Assembly: GCA_014706295.1 (NCBI GenBank)
Contig: JACSVZ010000039.1
Location: 3,038,001-3,102,000, forward strand
DNA length: 64,000 nucleotides
DNA from: Lycocorax pyrrhopterus obiensis
Lineage: Eukaryota > Chordata > Aves > Passeriformes > Paradisaeidae
Reading direction: 5' to 3'
In this document: piece after piece, positions 12,101 to 25,499 of the stretch
Layout: each line of letters opens with the position of its first letter
How positions within the stretch are numbered: the first letter of the stretch is position 1
Position numbers and translations under genes: made by a program
Notes under the pieces: generated by a model
What the model was told of the DNA's origin: nothing
Databases searched by the model: none
Seen by the model: the letters and a program-made list of their open reading frames with translations, nothing else

Positions 12101-15100
12101 GTGATGCTGGCCCTAGGCTGACTAACCAACTGTACAAGATTGTTGTGTATGAGTATGTTGCAAACTTCATAGTTGGATGATGATCTAAAAGCTGACTCCT
12201 TTTTTCTCTTTGTCATCCTGTCATGCTACTATAGATCTATATATATACCCACACATGCATAGCCACAGTTATATATGCAAACACACTGTAATGGGGAACG
12301 TGGGTGGCAGTTCTCATAGTTCTATTTGGAAAGCTAAAACTAGGCTTTTGATGTTAAAAATGGTGTACAGTGCCCAGAGCAGTGGTTCAGCTTTGCCTCC
12401 TCTCCCTGTTTGCTGGGTAACCATAGCTACTGCACTTTCCTTAGCAAGAACAGATTTGTGAGAGATTCCTTCTTGCAGAATTACTGATGTAATTATTTTA
12501 CAAATACCAGCAGGAAGCTTCTGCAATGGAAGTCCAGTTTCTTCTACTGCTTCAGCCCGTTTCCTGGCATACCTGCTCAAGCCATGAGCAAAACCTGCCC
12601 CTGGTTTGCTCAATCACATATGTGTCATCCCTTTAAATGGTTTTGGTTGACAGGAGCAGCTGACACCACCTGTCCCTGATCTAAAGAAAATAACCAGTAG
12701 TTCTGCTTCTGCTGAGTATGTTGATGTTTAGCCATAAATCCTAATAGATTAATTATCCTGAATTATTTTCCCCAGCTATTGGAGATGCAAGTGTTAAAAA
12801 AGTACAAGCCCCTTCATAAAAAGAATGCAAGGATTTCAGGTCTCCTGCAGACAATGCAAGCCAGGGGGGAGAATAAATCACAGGCACTGTGGTACTGATG
12901 ATTTGTATTCTTGTAGCACCTATTCCTTATTCTTGAACAGACACAAAATAAAAGGTATTCCCCTGCCCCAAATGATGGATAATCTTGGCACAACAGAAGG
13001 AAAATAGCAGATGGGTATAGATGCATCAGGGAATACAGTCAGCCTGGGTCAGGATAATGCCAACCTTAGCTTCGCAACTGTCTAACTTCAGTTGAATTTT
13101 TGAGGCTTTATGACTTTGGAACATTTCAATATGGAGATACAATGCAAACACTGTGCTGTTTGTGTGTCATTGTGCTGTCATTAAAAAAAAAAAAAAGGAA
13201 GACTGTTTTGTAACGTTTCTAATATGTAAGGAAAGGTTAGATTCTCTTTATTCTTTTAGTGATACCTATTTGCAGTGTGGTTCTTGTGTGAATAACTCAC
13301 TGCTGTAATTGCCGTGACCCACCTACAAACCAATGCACTGCCATAAAAGTAAAAATTAGGTAACAATGATGCCTTAGTGTAGGAGTCTACAGCCTTGCTA
13401 CTGATGTGTACTCCCATTTCAGTGAGACAGAGAGCCTCAGCTAACTAGCCATCACATGCCTGCAGTGGGGCAAGTGCTTTTTAGGTGTCCTGAGCTGTGT
13501 TGATTAGGTTGTCATTGACTGTGATATAACCTGGATTCCCTTGGATATCTCAGATGTCACCAGACACCTGAGCTCAGGCAGCTGAATCACAGCCCTCATC
13601 CTTGCTGTCTAACACTGAAGATGTCTGATCAGAGCCTGCGAACATGGCGTACAGTCTTCATTTGGGTAACCTCAAGTGTTGGTGTAAGAGTAGCAGCTGA
13701 AAAAATGGCTTAGTGTTGGAGGGATGCTCATCTTAGATATATGCAGAGTTAACATCACACTGGGGACAAAGAACTCAATATGGGAGTGGAAGACAGCTGA
13801 TTTTCACTAGCTGGGCTGAGTAGGCAGAGATCCTACACAGCATGTTCTCAGTCAAATTCTTTAGGTTACCATTTACCCGAACATCTTGTCAATGCGGTAT
13901 TCTTGTTTTGAATGCCTCATCAGGTGTGTCACATCAAACTGAACACTGTCTTTGTACCCAGTGACTCAGCTTTGCAGGGAGTAGGTACAGCAGGAGCTAC
14001 CCCTCAGGGGGCAGTGCTGTGGGCATCTCTGTAGCCTGTGCTGGTGCCAGCCTGGGTGCAAACCTTCTGCTTGAGCAGCAGGCAGACACACCTACATCTG
14101 GAGAAGCAAGGGTCAGCTCTGCTGCCAGACTCTGTGCCCTCAGGGCAGGACTCTGGTACTGATGTGCACTTCGTGTGTTGCAGGGGAACAGCCTTGCACA
14201 GGATGGGTGATGGTATTTCACAGACCTTTGCCTGATGGGAACCCAAGGTAAACCTTGGGGCTAGGAAACCAAGTGATCCATCCCCGAGTCCTGCTCCACC
14301 TGCTTGTAGCCCAACAAAGTGAAAGCACATCGCTTTCTCAGCATTACCTGTCTCATCCACTCTGCCATGCTCTTTATGTTCAATTTTCACATCACTTGGT
14401 TGCATTTTGTCTTAGTTTTGAGCTAGCTTTGCAGGTGAACAGTGCTGTTGTACTGCCATATGCTATGTGACTTGCAGCAGTGCCTACATGAGCTGAGATC
14501 CCAAGTGTATCACTAAAGGTAAGGGAAGTAGCTTGCTATGGCTTTGTACAGGGACATGGAACAATAAGTCCTTGATTGGAACCTCTGGATGTTAGTTTAA
14601 TGCAAGCAATGACTGGTTCATTTACAAGGAGAATGGGAGTGATGCTGTTTTTATGAAAAGTAGACATAAGGAAGGATGTAACTTTTGTTCACAGCTGAAC
14701 CTGTATTACTTTTCTAAATTGTTGTATCACCTAATTTTTTTATCTGTCTCCACTCTTGAATAAAATAAATGCTTTCAGTAAAAAAATTCTTGGTTATTTT
14801 AATGTATACTTCCTTTGCAAATGAATAGGAAGAGTTAGAGAATGAAAAAACAGCATTACATTAGTGTGTGAAGCCGTATTATAAGCCAAGATATCCATGG
14901 AGGACCAGGACTGTCTCTATTACCATGCAGAAAAAATACAAGAGTATTAATGTCTGATTATATTTGAGGAAAGTAGGAATACTTTGGAACAAAAATCACG
15001 AAGATTGATTTTAAATTTAAATCTTGTACAGAGTATGCAAAACTTAAGTTTTTGTGATTCCATGTAGAATGTTACGTTTAGCCTTTCTGGTGTTTTTGTC

Positions 15101-15235
15101 AGAAAACCAGTGCAACAAAGTTTCAATTTTATAGTTATGAAGTTGGAGTTGTTCTACATTTTTTTCCTTGATACGCCTGCTTTACAGAGCAAACCACTAA
15201 TGAGATAGCCTTGTTCCAATATACTCCAGAAAGGT
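9187..15235. other. Intergenic DNA, no gene found
   Basis: Mostly AT-rich and apparently unique. A 14-A run lies at 13183-13196. Slightly GC-richer islands at 11.3-11.6 kb and 14.0-14.4 kb have open frames up to 133 codons on the minus strand, but no recognisable protein. Old, unrecognisable repeats may be present. Confidence 0.55.
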
Positions 15236-15317
15236 TGTTTTATTGTTTGGGTTTGATTTTTTTTGTGTTGGGTTTGTGTGATTTGCTGGTTTTGTTGGGT
15301 TTTTGGGGGTTTTTTAA
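15236..15317. repeat. G/T-rich low-complexity tract
   Basis: An 80-base run almost free of A and C on the + strand (TTTGGGTTTG-like units). Similar tracts occur near 557, 3790 and 18634. Confidence 0.8.
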
Positions 15318-15510
15318 GTAAAAGATATTTTGATCCTTTAGTAGCAGCTTTGCTAGAATTTAACTTGGAGTAGCCTACTCAGAAAAACTCAATTTCAACA
15401 CATACTCAGATTAAACTATGAAGGATTGAAAGAGTTTACTTATCTTTAAAAAAACCCCACACCACTGTAACTATGGAAACATGCCAAATCAATTTTAAAA
15501 AGTCAGAATT

Positions 15511-15678
15511 ATTAGAATCATTTCAGTTGGAAAAGGCCTCTAAGATTATCAAATCCAACCATTAACCCAGCACTGCCAAGTCCACCACCAAACCGTGTCC
15601 CTCAGTGCCACATCTACACATCTTTTAAACACCTCCAGCCACTCCCTTGGCCAGCCTGTTTCAGTTCCTGAACAAAGA
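15511..15678 (-). mobile_element. CR1 LINE 3'-terminal fragment
   Basis: On the + strand it begins 'agaatcatttcagttggaaa' and continues through 'ctaagattatcaaatccaac' to 'ccagccactcccttggccag'. This is the reverse complement of the CR1 3' UTR. It is a very short 5'-truncated copy lying about 200 bp before the LTR at 15878. Confidence 0.88.
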
Positions 15679-15877
15679 TTCTAAAAGAAGTAGGTATGCT
15701 AAATATGAATTTTTTCCTTCCTGAGAATAGAAGTGTCTATTTGTTAACAGGAAGGATAAAGGGTTTTGTAACTTCCCCAAAAGTATGCTAATAGATTGCA
15801 TGAGAAAGCCCTTAAAGCTGGTAAAGCAATGAAGGCACTCATAGATGTTATGATCACTTGGAGCAGTAGCTCCAAAG

Positions 15878-16412
15878 TGTAGTGCTCTGGCTGGGATGGA
15901 GTTAATTCTTAGCACTTCACATGGTGCCGTGTTCTGGATTTGTGGCTAAGGCTGTGTTGGTGATACTTCAGTGGGTCATTGATTAGCAGTGCTTGCCCAG
16001 CCTCCTTAAGGTTTTCTTTTTCCCACTCTGTCCACCAGTGAGGAGGTGGGGGACACAGCCAGGACAGCTGACGCAAATTGGCCAAAGGGATGTTCCACAC
16101 CACATAGCATCTTGCTTAGTAATACAAACTGGGGTAGAGGAAGAAGAAAGGACAGGGGGTAGCTCCCTAGGTGGTCAGTGGCCAGAGATTGGCTGGGCAT
16201 CAGTCTGCCTATGGCACATCGTGACAGACTAACTTCCTTTGGCTGACTTGGTTTTTTTTCATTTTTTCTTCACCTTTTAAACAATCTTTATCTCAGCCCA
16301 CGAGTTGTCTCCGTTTTGTTCTTCCTGTTTTCTCCCTCTGCCCTTCTGGAGTGGTGGAGTGAGCAAGCAGCTATGTGGGTGCTTGGCTGCTGGCCAGGGT
16401 CAGCCCACCACA
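15878..16412 (+). mobile_element. Endogenous retrovirus 5' LTR
   Basis: About 535 bp with TG...CA ends: it starts TGTAGTGCTCTGGCTGGGAT and ends CAGGGTCAGCCCACCACA. It contains the block ACAGCCAGGACAGCTGACGC and the segment TATCTCAGCCCACGAGTTG, typical of a common bird LTR family. A degraded TATA region (AATACAAAC) lies near 16117. The minus-strand LTR at 59805 is the same family. It is followed directly by leader sequence, so this is a 5' LTR and not a solo copy. Confidence 0.82.
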
Positions 16413-17300
16413 GTCCTTTTTGGCACCTGATGTGGTGGGGCTTGAGGGGTTTAAGATGACAGATTTGATCAGAGTGTGCTAGACTGAGCTTACAGCTGTT
16501 ACAGATATTTAGCTGTTACTTGGCAGGCTAGTGCTTGCTCTTCCTAGCTCTGATGATGGCATATTTGCTCCCTTACCTGCTCCATTACTTTCTCCCTTTC
16601 TTGCTGCACATTGAACTCCAGGGTGTGTCAATGGCTGCTTTCTGCTTCTGCTGCTTTCTGTGTTGTCACTTTGTTTTGCCTTGCCTAGGAAACTTACAAT
16701 AAAAGCACTGTCCTGAAGCCAAGCCTGGTATTTGCTTTTGCATCACTGCCTCCCAGTCTCTGGAGAACAATGTTACAAACCAGCAGCAGTTCTTGCTCTC
16801 CTCAGCTGCTTTTTGGGGAGACTGAAGCACCTCTCCCTTCTGTGTGGTAGATGTTTCCAGCCTTATTGCAATGACCACTCAGTTTCTTGAATATCCCTAC
16901 TCAACCAGATGTGGGCTGTGAACCTGATCTTGTTTTCTTGTATGGGCAGCCCGATGGTAGGGGATGTGACACAGAGGTCTGCCCTGAGGCAGCTGATCCC
17001 TGGGTGGCCACAGCAGGTACGCCTTGACGCATCAGCAGCAGTGCAAGAGGTCATGCTGGGACACCTCAAAGCATGGGACCAGGGATAAGCCCACAAGAGA
17101 GCAGCTACACCCCTGGAGGGACTCAGACATGGGTAAGGCTATGCTGGAGCAGGTTTCTTCTGAAGGACTGTGACCATGGCTAAGTCTGTGCCACAGTAGG
17201 TATAACCCTGAGGAGACTGTAGCTTATAGGTAAGGCTCCATTTGGAGCAGGTACAACCTGCAGTCTGTGGATAAGGCAGCTAGGTCAGTAGTGCTGGAAA
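16413..17300 (+). mobile_element. ERV leader remnant with degraded primer-binding site
   Basis: Eight bases after the LTR is TGGCACCTGATGTGGTGGGGC (16421-16441), which resembles a tRNA-Lys-type primer-binding site carrying an insertion and substitutions. The following 860 bp match the non-coding leader I recall for this bird ERV family. The end (about 17110-17265) is made of diverged 46-50-bp units, each with a GGACT-like start and a GAGCAGGT-like motif. No gag, pol or env frame survives and no 3' LTR follows, so the element is truncated at about 17.3 kb. Confidence 0.7.
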
Positions 17301-20300
17301 TGGTCTTGGGGCTTTGTTTTGCAGTTTGCCCTGTTCTTTTGCAGCCATTAAAAGTTAACTGGTAGGTAATAAAATCATGGTTAGCTTACTACAGTTTATG
17401 CTTGGATGGAGTCCTGAAGCTACTGCTCTAAACAAAAGCCCAATTTGTATTTTGAATTTACTGACCATATCTGATAGAGGTAATCAACAGTAGTTAATTC
17501 ACTACCTTATGCCTTGTGCCAAACTTGTTTCTGCCTTTGTTTAATGGATGTTTCCTTTGTTAAAATACTGAATTTTGGAAAACTAGTCCTCCATCCATTT
17601 GGTGGTTATTTGTTTCATTCGCTTTTGAGTAGCTAATTCAGCTATCTCATCTTTCTAAACTCTTCCAGTGGTTAATGGAGCAGTGGACTCTTCCAGGATC
17701 CTCTTCACTTTGGGTTACATTAGCAAGTAGTGCAAGCCAGTGGCAGACCTGAAGAACAAAACAGTCAGTGCTGAGAATCTGACACCCACACTACTAAACT
17801 TAGTGATTTTTTTTTTTTTGGTTTTTTCTTCAGAATAGTCCTAATCTGGTCCCATGGACTGAATGCCCATTGCATTTGGAGTGTATTGGGTACACTCCTG
17901 GACTCCATCTTCCAGTTTATTTAATCTAAACCAAATAAAGTTTATGTTCCCTGAGACTGTATGAATGAATAATATGAACCAAAGCCCAGAAGGTGGAAGA
18001 ATTGGGAAATTATCTTTAAAAGCTCTACTCTCTTCTGATCCAGGTTAAAACACTAATATAGATACAGCCTCAAAGCACTGATGTCAGATTACAGTTCTGC
18101 ATTTCTTGCTGTAGCAGTCTCCCCCTTTCTTCACTCCAGATAGAGCAAGTCTGTGGAGACTCAGCAGCTACTTCTTTGCAGAAAAGTTGAGTGCTGAGAG
18201 TTACGCTGTGACTTCCATGTGACACTACTGCAGTGTGGACCTTCCCACCTGGCAGGAACCAGCTTTTCAAGAGTCTTTTAAAGCAGCCAATTTGTCAGTC
18301 ATTCATCAGATGGCCAAGCAGAATAAGCTCATGTAAATTAAAATGTTTCTAGGTGCTTAAGATGAATCACTTCTTGGGTGTCTTTAGATACCGTCAGTGT
18401 TTCTGTCCGTATGCAGATACGTCAGTTGTGCTCCCTTTATAAAGTAGACAGAGATACTTCATTAGGCCTAGTTTAAATGGCTATTTAAGGATTAAATGGT
18501 TTGTTACTTAAAAGTTTCACTTTCTCGCCCTGACTGTAAGGGTACTCTGAGCAACCATTTAGACATACCCAAAGCTGCATGAGAAACCCACTTCTCCTTT
18601 CCATATTTGAGCCAGACTTCAAAGATATACTTGAGGGTTGGTTTGTGTTTGGTTCATTTTGTTGTTGTTGTTGGTTTTTGTTTTGTTGTTTTGGGTTTTT
18701 TTGTCAGATTGAATAACTTTTCTCATTTTCTGTGATTTTCGTACCCCCTGACCTAATGATGACTACTTTCACATTTTATTCCATTCCTGGTGGTTTTTGC
18801 CTCACCCAAAATGTCTCACAAACATAGCAACCATCACTAGTTCTCACCCCATGGTCAGATCTCCAATCCCATTTAATCTCAGGACTGCATACAGAAATAC
18901 TGATGCTGGAACAAAGTTTAATTTATCTCTTGGTGGATGGTTGACAGCATTGACAGCCTGCAGTGTATTAACATACTGAATTATCAGGCCCCTTAAAGGA
19001 ATAATGAATGCTGCTTACACTGACTTTCTGCCAAAAACTTCCCTTTGTAATGTAAATGAAAGAACACAGCAAAGCAGTTAGATACACGTCCCATCGCTGT
19101 CTGCTCAAACACGGAGCTGAAAAGGGCTGTTCCTATTCTATCTTTTTAGCCCTAACATGATGTTTACATTACCACAGGTGCTTTATTTTTCACTCTGGCA
19201 CACCCTCAGAACTGTCAAGTATTTCCCTGCTTAAGGATAGCTATGAGTGGTGTTAGAGGGTGACAAATTTCATAGAAATGTAATACAGAAATGAATCATT
19301 GTTTTCATCTGAAGCAGAACAGGGAGATGATCATTGCATTCTAGAAACAGCAAGCACCTGCGTGAGAGTGAATTGCTTATGTCAGAGTTTGAACCAGCTC
19401 CCAAAAAACCCATCCAGAACACTCAATATTGTTACTCATGCAAGGCTGCCAATCTTTATTTTTTATCTTGTTTCCTTTGAAGAATTCATTTAAGGAACAC
19501 AAACATGCATCATGAATTTTTTTCTCCTGTGTTCCATACAATGTTAACGGTACCTCCTGTTCTTAACTTCTAGCCTCCTGCCACAAGGAAATACCACCAC
19601 AAACATCACAAGCCAGGAAATGCCATTGCTTTAGTGGTGTTAAGAAAACACAATGCGGCTTTGTCCTTTTCAACATGGACATCAAGAAGAAAAGTTGTCT
19701 CTTTTCTTGTTAGGCATCCATTTCTGTTGTAGTGTGGGGATATTTTTTTGGTTATGACAATAGTGACACAAGTATATATTGTTTAGCTGTTCTCAGCCTC
19801 TTGGTAAGGATCCTCGTGTCCCCTGAGCAAGTGGCATTTATCCCACAAGGAAACTGTTCCCTGCTTCCAGTCCCTAGCCTGGATCAGGCCTTTTCTTTTA
19901 TTGTCTGTCCTCAGCTCTGCCTGCTGAGTCCGAATTTGGCTGTGCTCTTTTGCCCATGTCCTGGTTTGTGTTTTGTTTTGTAATGACCTCTAATGTAACA
20001 AATGTAATGTTCGACAAAATATCTTAACAGCTTTATCCACTGTTCTGATTTCATCTGCAATTATGGTGACAATGTGGGCTTTTTTAGTTTTGCTTTTAGT
20101 ATTTTTTAACAATGCTATTGATCAACATGTAATTTGTACTCCTTTGTTCCTCCCCAAATCTTGGAATTCCCAGCTCACCTAGGTGGGTTTTTTTCTTTTG
20201 AAAAATTAACTCCTCCCAAACACAGCTGCCTAATTATGATGTCAGGAAGCATAGAGTTCATACAGAGCAGTAAAAAAACTGCACAAAGCATTCACTGTAT

Positions 20301-23300
20301 TTCAGCACATTACCACCAATATTTTGCTGACCCACTTTTCCACACGCAAAAGGATGTTGATGTGCTTATTTACTCATCTCTTCATTCAGGACAGAAGTGA
20401 GCCTGTTTGGGTGGTTCATTCAGCCTGGTCAAACAACAGTGTGAAAGTGTGGCCATGTCTTTCCTGAGCACGTCAAAGGCTGCTTGTATTCCAGCTGCCA
20501 GGCGGCTTCACGCTGTAATAGGGCATGTTACAAAATGAAACGGGCTAATTCTGCAATAGCGCATGTGCTCACTGTATTCGGATAATTTTGTTCACCACAT
20601 CAGATTCCTAAAGTGAACATTTATTATGTTATTTGTTAACACATAACTCAGATTTGTCATATCAGGAAAAGATCATCCCTATCCCTTCTTAGCTCTCTGT
20701 CACTAGAAGCAGAATTTCATCTCTTTAAATTTACCATCTCGCATGCTCTGTTGGGATGGCAAATACACTTAATGTATTGATGGCACCACTGAGATAAACA
20801 GGGAGAGGCTTTTGCAGGCTCTGCTAACATGTTTTCTTCAGAATAGAACACAATAGCATTATGATGAGGCTGTCCCGTGGTGATCTACGGAAGTCTGTGA
20901 TAGGGAATATTAAAGGGGCAACAAGATAGGTAGGAAAAAAAAAATCACTCATTACAGAATATGTGTGCACCAACTGCTAACAGAGTTTCATATGAGGATC
21001 ACATTGTGTAAAGCATAACATGCTTCAGTCCCATCTCAGATCACAAACTGTGGGCCGTGTCTCGCTCCTCATCACTCCAAAGCAGTTGAATTCCTCAGCT
21101 CTGCCGTCACTTCCCTCCAGCCTGGCCACCCTGAAGTCACACAGAGATTGGCAGGCATGGGGAAAGGTTGCTTTGAGGTGCCATCAAAGACTAAGAGGCA
21201 GGGCTGATGTGGACCTGTGTTTTAAAGCTGTGCAGAGTAGTTTAACTAAGTGAACTAACCCAAATGGTTTTAAAAATCACTGGGCCTGCGATAAGTACAT
21301 GAAAGCCAGCATTGCTGGTGGTTTCTGTTTCTGGTTGTGTGTGTTTGCTAGCTTTTGTATCTCAGTCTATGTGTCTTTGCCTTAATCACAAGCTAAAAGC
21401 CCTGTGAAGCATCAGTAACTAATTAAAAATGGCTTCCCTGATTAACTTCTTCACTAGTTTATGTTACATAGGTTTTCTACAGATGATGTAGAAAGCATGA
21501 TATGAACAAGGATGAAAAGCAGGTGGTGGCAGAGTCAGTGCCTGCAGTTGTCCTACTTGTGTAATTTGGTCTTGTGCCAGCCTCTGGCTGGAACTAACTG
21601 CTGAGGAGTTTGTCAAAGATCAATGACTTTAGGCACTTTCAAATTATCCTTGATGAAGTGTATGACATCCACAATCATCTTCCAAGAAGCAAACTATAGA
21701 ATTGCACAAATGCATATCATTTAAACTGGACTTTTTTTCACTGGTAGGGATCCTATGACTCCTATGAATCACATCAATCTTGACGTCAATTAGTTCTTTG
21801 AAATAGCTATGTTGCACCATCACGACTACATAAATTCACACAGTCATATCAAAACTCAGCTAAGAAAGAACAAGCAGAGTCTGTGGTCTTGAAATAGTAG
21901 TTTATTGGCAGTATCTTTTCCAGGGACAGCATGAGCTCCTAGTCTAGTCAAACTGAAGTGTTACTGCTTGTGCATGCTCCACTTTCAGCTGACAGAGGTG
22001 GGTCAAACTTGTGATGGCTCTAAGTTGGTACTGCTTGGCTGCACTCCCAGGGGATGCTCTGACTTTGTCACCTTAAAGTGAGACCCTTTAACCCAAGCAG
22101 AGCCGAATGGGATTCATTATTTACTATTCGTTATGGATGGAGAAGGGGCTCTGCACAACATCTGCTATGTTTAGGTGAGGAAGTAAAGCACAGCAAATGA
22201 CATACCAGGGTAGTATGATGCTATGATCTCCTTATAGCCTTTCCTACTTCTCTGTATGAAGGCTAGATGTTCATTCAGAAACCAAGGAGGAGGCAGTTTT
22301 CTTGTTCGTCTCATTATCGTTTTGATCTTATGCATCAGAAATTCAATAGGATGTGACAGGAAGGTTAAAGCCCTGTCTCTTCCTAAAGAGATTTGTACTC
22401 TTGAGCTCTGCATACCTAGCAACAGACACTCTGAAACAAGAGTCCTCTCCATCTCTCACTGGAAGTATATTACATGATATGACCTGATTACAGGTATTCT
22501 TCATGCCAGGAAAAGGGATACTCACCACCAGCTCAGTTGGATGCTCTCTCTGTTCCTGTGGGAGCTGGGTACCCAAAAGTCAGTATTTTCAGAAAACCTC
22601 AAGAGTGTGGGACTGGGTCATGTCATGTAATTTTTACAGCTTGAAAGTCTGATGTCTAAACCTGAGTTTGGCTAGATCTTGGCTTCCTTTATAATCAAGA
22701 GATAAAAACAATATTGTGATTTCGCTCACATAGTTAAAACACCTGTTTTAGGATGATATGGATTATCCTCTGGAGGTTCCTATTTTTCTCTGTTGGAGTA
22801 CATGAGGAGTATTGTGTGATTAGCTCAGGCTTAGCATCTACAGGTTAGATGCCTCTGGACATAAATACTCCGAATGAGAAGCCTTCTCAGGCTTCAGAAG
22901 GATGTCAGTCTCTGTCTCTAATGCCCCAGAGAAGAAAATCCCACAGCTTTGGAGGGGGGTTGTACCTACTCTGAGTACACTGAGTCATAGGTGCCTCGTT
23001 TAGCAGTTCTGGAAGTTCAAGACAGGAGATGTGTGCTCTCAGGTCAGAAATGTCCATTTACACATCTGTCGTCAAAGGCAGTCTGCAGCACACCTTCCCA
23101 ACAGAAATATGGATGCTCAGGGACATTAGGGCAGGATCAAGTTTGTAAAGAAACACCCAAATTTAGTTGCTTAGACAGAGATGTGTGCCAAAAGATAACA
23201 AGGGCTGTAATAGCCCATTAGATAAATGGAGCTCTGGTCAATACAGACCAGCAGGTTTCAAAGTGATTCAGCCAACCAACCAGTCATATACAGACATAGC

Positions 23301-25379
23301 TGGCCTATGCCTGTGTATGATAAACATATCCATAGTAGGTGCATCATTTCCTTGGAGATGACCCAGAGTAGCCAAAATGTCTTCATGGGGCTGGCAGCTA
23401 CACCACGGGACCTCCTGAGCCTACGGAGCACCAGTGCCCGTCTGCAGCAGAAGATAGATACACTAAGGGATCTCCAAAGGCACTTGGATGCCTCCATTTG
23501 GGCTTCTGCATCACACTCTGTTTGTCTTTCAGGGAGAATTTCTTCCACTGCCAAAATGACTAACTTGCATGGTGCAGTCCAGGATCCTTTCAGCAAAACT
23601 TAATGGCATCACCTAATCCTGTGTGCACTTCTGGCAAGTGAATGTCATTTCTTATCTGTGATGTCAGGCAGCTGACCTGCTGATGCACTGTAGACAAGCC
23701 CACTACAGAAGAGCTGGTAGTGCCAGCCTGGGTAGCTGGTTCCAGTCCATCACAAGGGTGATGCCGGCCTCCAGCTATAAATCAAGGGTTTCTGCACAGC
23801 AACTCACTTAGACCACGTTGCATCCTAGAACTGGATCAGTTTCCTCTCAAGAAACTGGCTGCAATCTTACACTCTGTTTGAAAGAAAACAAGCTGAATCT
23901 TAGAGGCTTAAGGACTACACTGAGACTGCTTCTCTGACCACCTAGGCAGATCATCTTAAAGTAAAACACTCTTCTATTAATTTGTTCTGAGGTTACCTTG
24001 GCTGCGACCTTTTACAGACTTGCAGTGCAAGACACTCCAATAAACAGGGCTTTAGTTAAGGTCTTTAGGGTTGTAGTCATAACCCAGCAAAAATGAGAGA
24101 ACTTCCACGGGCTTTAGTGAGCTTAATACACCTATCTGTCACATCTAGCATGATTTATGTGAAGTCTTTTCTTCTCTGTAAATTAATTTCAGATTTCAAT
24201 AGAAACAAATTTAGGCAAATATGCAACCTGACTTCGGAGTTTAGAGTTAGTTAATCATTTCCAATGACACTCACGAGAGGAAAATTATGGAGAACTTTAT
24301 AAATTAGATTCGCCTTCTATAGCTACTACATCAAGCTTGGCATTTAGCAATCTGGGGCATTACTGGACTAAAGAAGAGAATTAAAATTCACCGTAGTCAA
24401 AAAAGAAGTACATGAGGTAACAAACCCCATTAAAATAACAGTCAGCTACAGCTATTGCATAAAAAACATTGTCACACCTGTATGACTTTGAACACTTACC
24501 CAAATATATGTTGGTGTCCAAATATATTTGGACCCTTGTCTGAATGTATGTAAATAATACTGTAGCTCCCAGACATTTCTGTCATATTGATGCCTTTCTG
24601 CATTTCCTAAATCTACCTTTGTATGTTTAAATATCCACTATGAATCATTTTACATTAGCTCGACTAAATTTCATTTTACCAATGTTATTTATTTTGCCCT
24701 CCTCTGTCATTTATCAAAGTGGTTTTGTAGTCTACTATACCCTCTAAGGATGCATAATCCCTCCCAGCTTTATATCACCTTAATATTAGGTTGGTAAGTC
24801 TCTTCACAGTTGTTAATTGACCTCTCTGGTATCCTATTCAAAGCATCCTCCCAAGATAATGATAAAGTATCACAATTACCTCATTTTTAATAGTTTTTTA
24901 ACAGTTATCACACAATATACATGCAGCATTAGCTTTGAGAAAGCGATGTGGTTTCCATTTTGAAGTCCTTAAAAAACCATGTCCTCATGAAGGAAAAAAG
25001 AAGTGGCTTTGATTAATCCATGCTGTTTAAGATGTATATAAATGTATATAATCTGAAGTGAAGTGTTTATTTTTTAATAAGCATTATGAAAGTCTATATT
25101 TGATGTACAGTGGTTTGCAGTCCCCTAGGTCTTCTGTTGTTCTTCACCTGTGTTATGTGACAGTCAAACTACATGACTGAAACTACTTGATTGAATCCTA
25201 CTGGCTTCAGGACTTAGTCATCTTCCATTGTACAGGAATACTTTAGTGAACTCAAGTGTCATAAATTCACTACCTTTGCCAAAATGACTACCAGTTATGA
25301 CTGTGAAGTAATGGAATTTATTTTTTTCTAATTAAGATATGTCTTGTGGGAATCTGTTCAAGCTCTCAAATACCACCCT
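17301..25379. other. Intergenic DNA, no gene found
   Basis: Mainly AT-rich and apparently unique. A TTG-rich tract lies at 18634-18705. A perfect 18-bp palindrome lies at 24516-24533. The section at 22.8-23.6 kb is less AT-rich and has a 125-codon open frame, but shows no domain. The quiet stretches at 19.9-20.7 kb and 24.2-25.0 kb have the look of conserved non-coding DNA, which cannot be judged without an alignment. Confidence 0.5.
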
Positions 25380-25499
25380 ACAAAGCTATTCTAGGTGCTA
25401 GAGCCTCTTCATGAATCCTGACTGCCTCTAGTTCACAACCAGAACCAGCAATACCCTGCAACTGTGGAAGAAGACATTGTTCACAGGAAAAATGAATAC

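Noticed and set aside
23226..23603. 125-codon frame on + overlapping a 112-codon frame on -
   Set aside because: No domain or homology recognised. Two overlapping antisense frames of similar length suggest chance.
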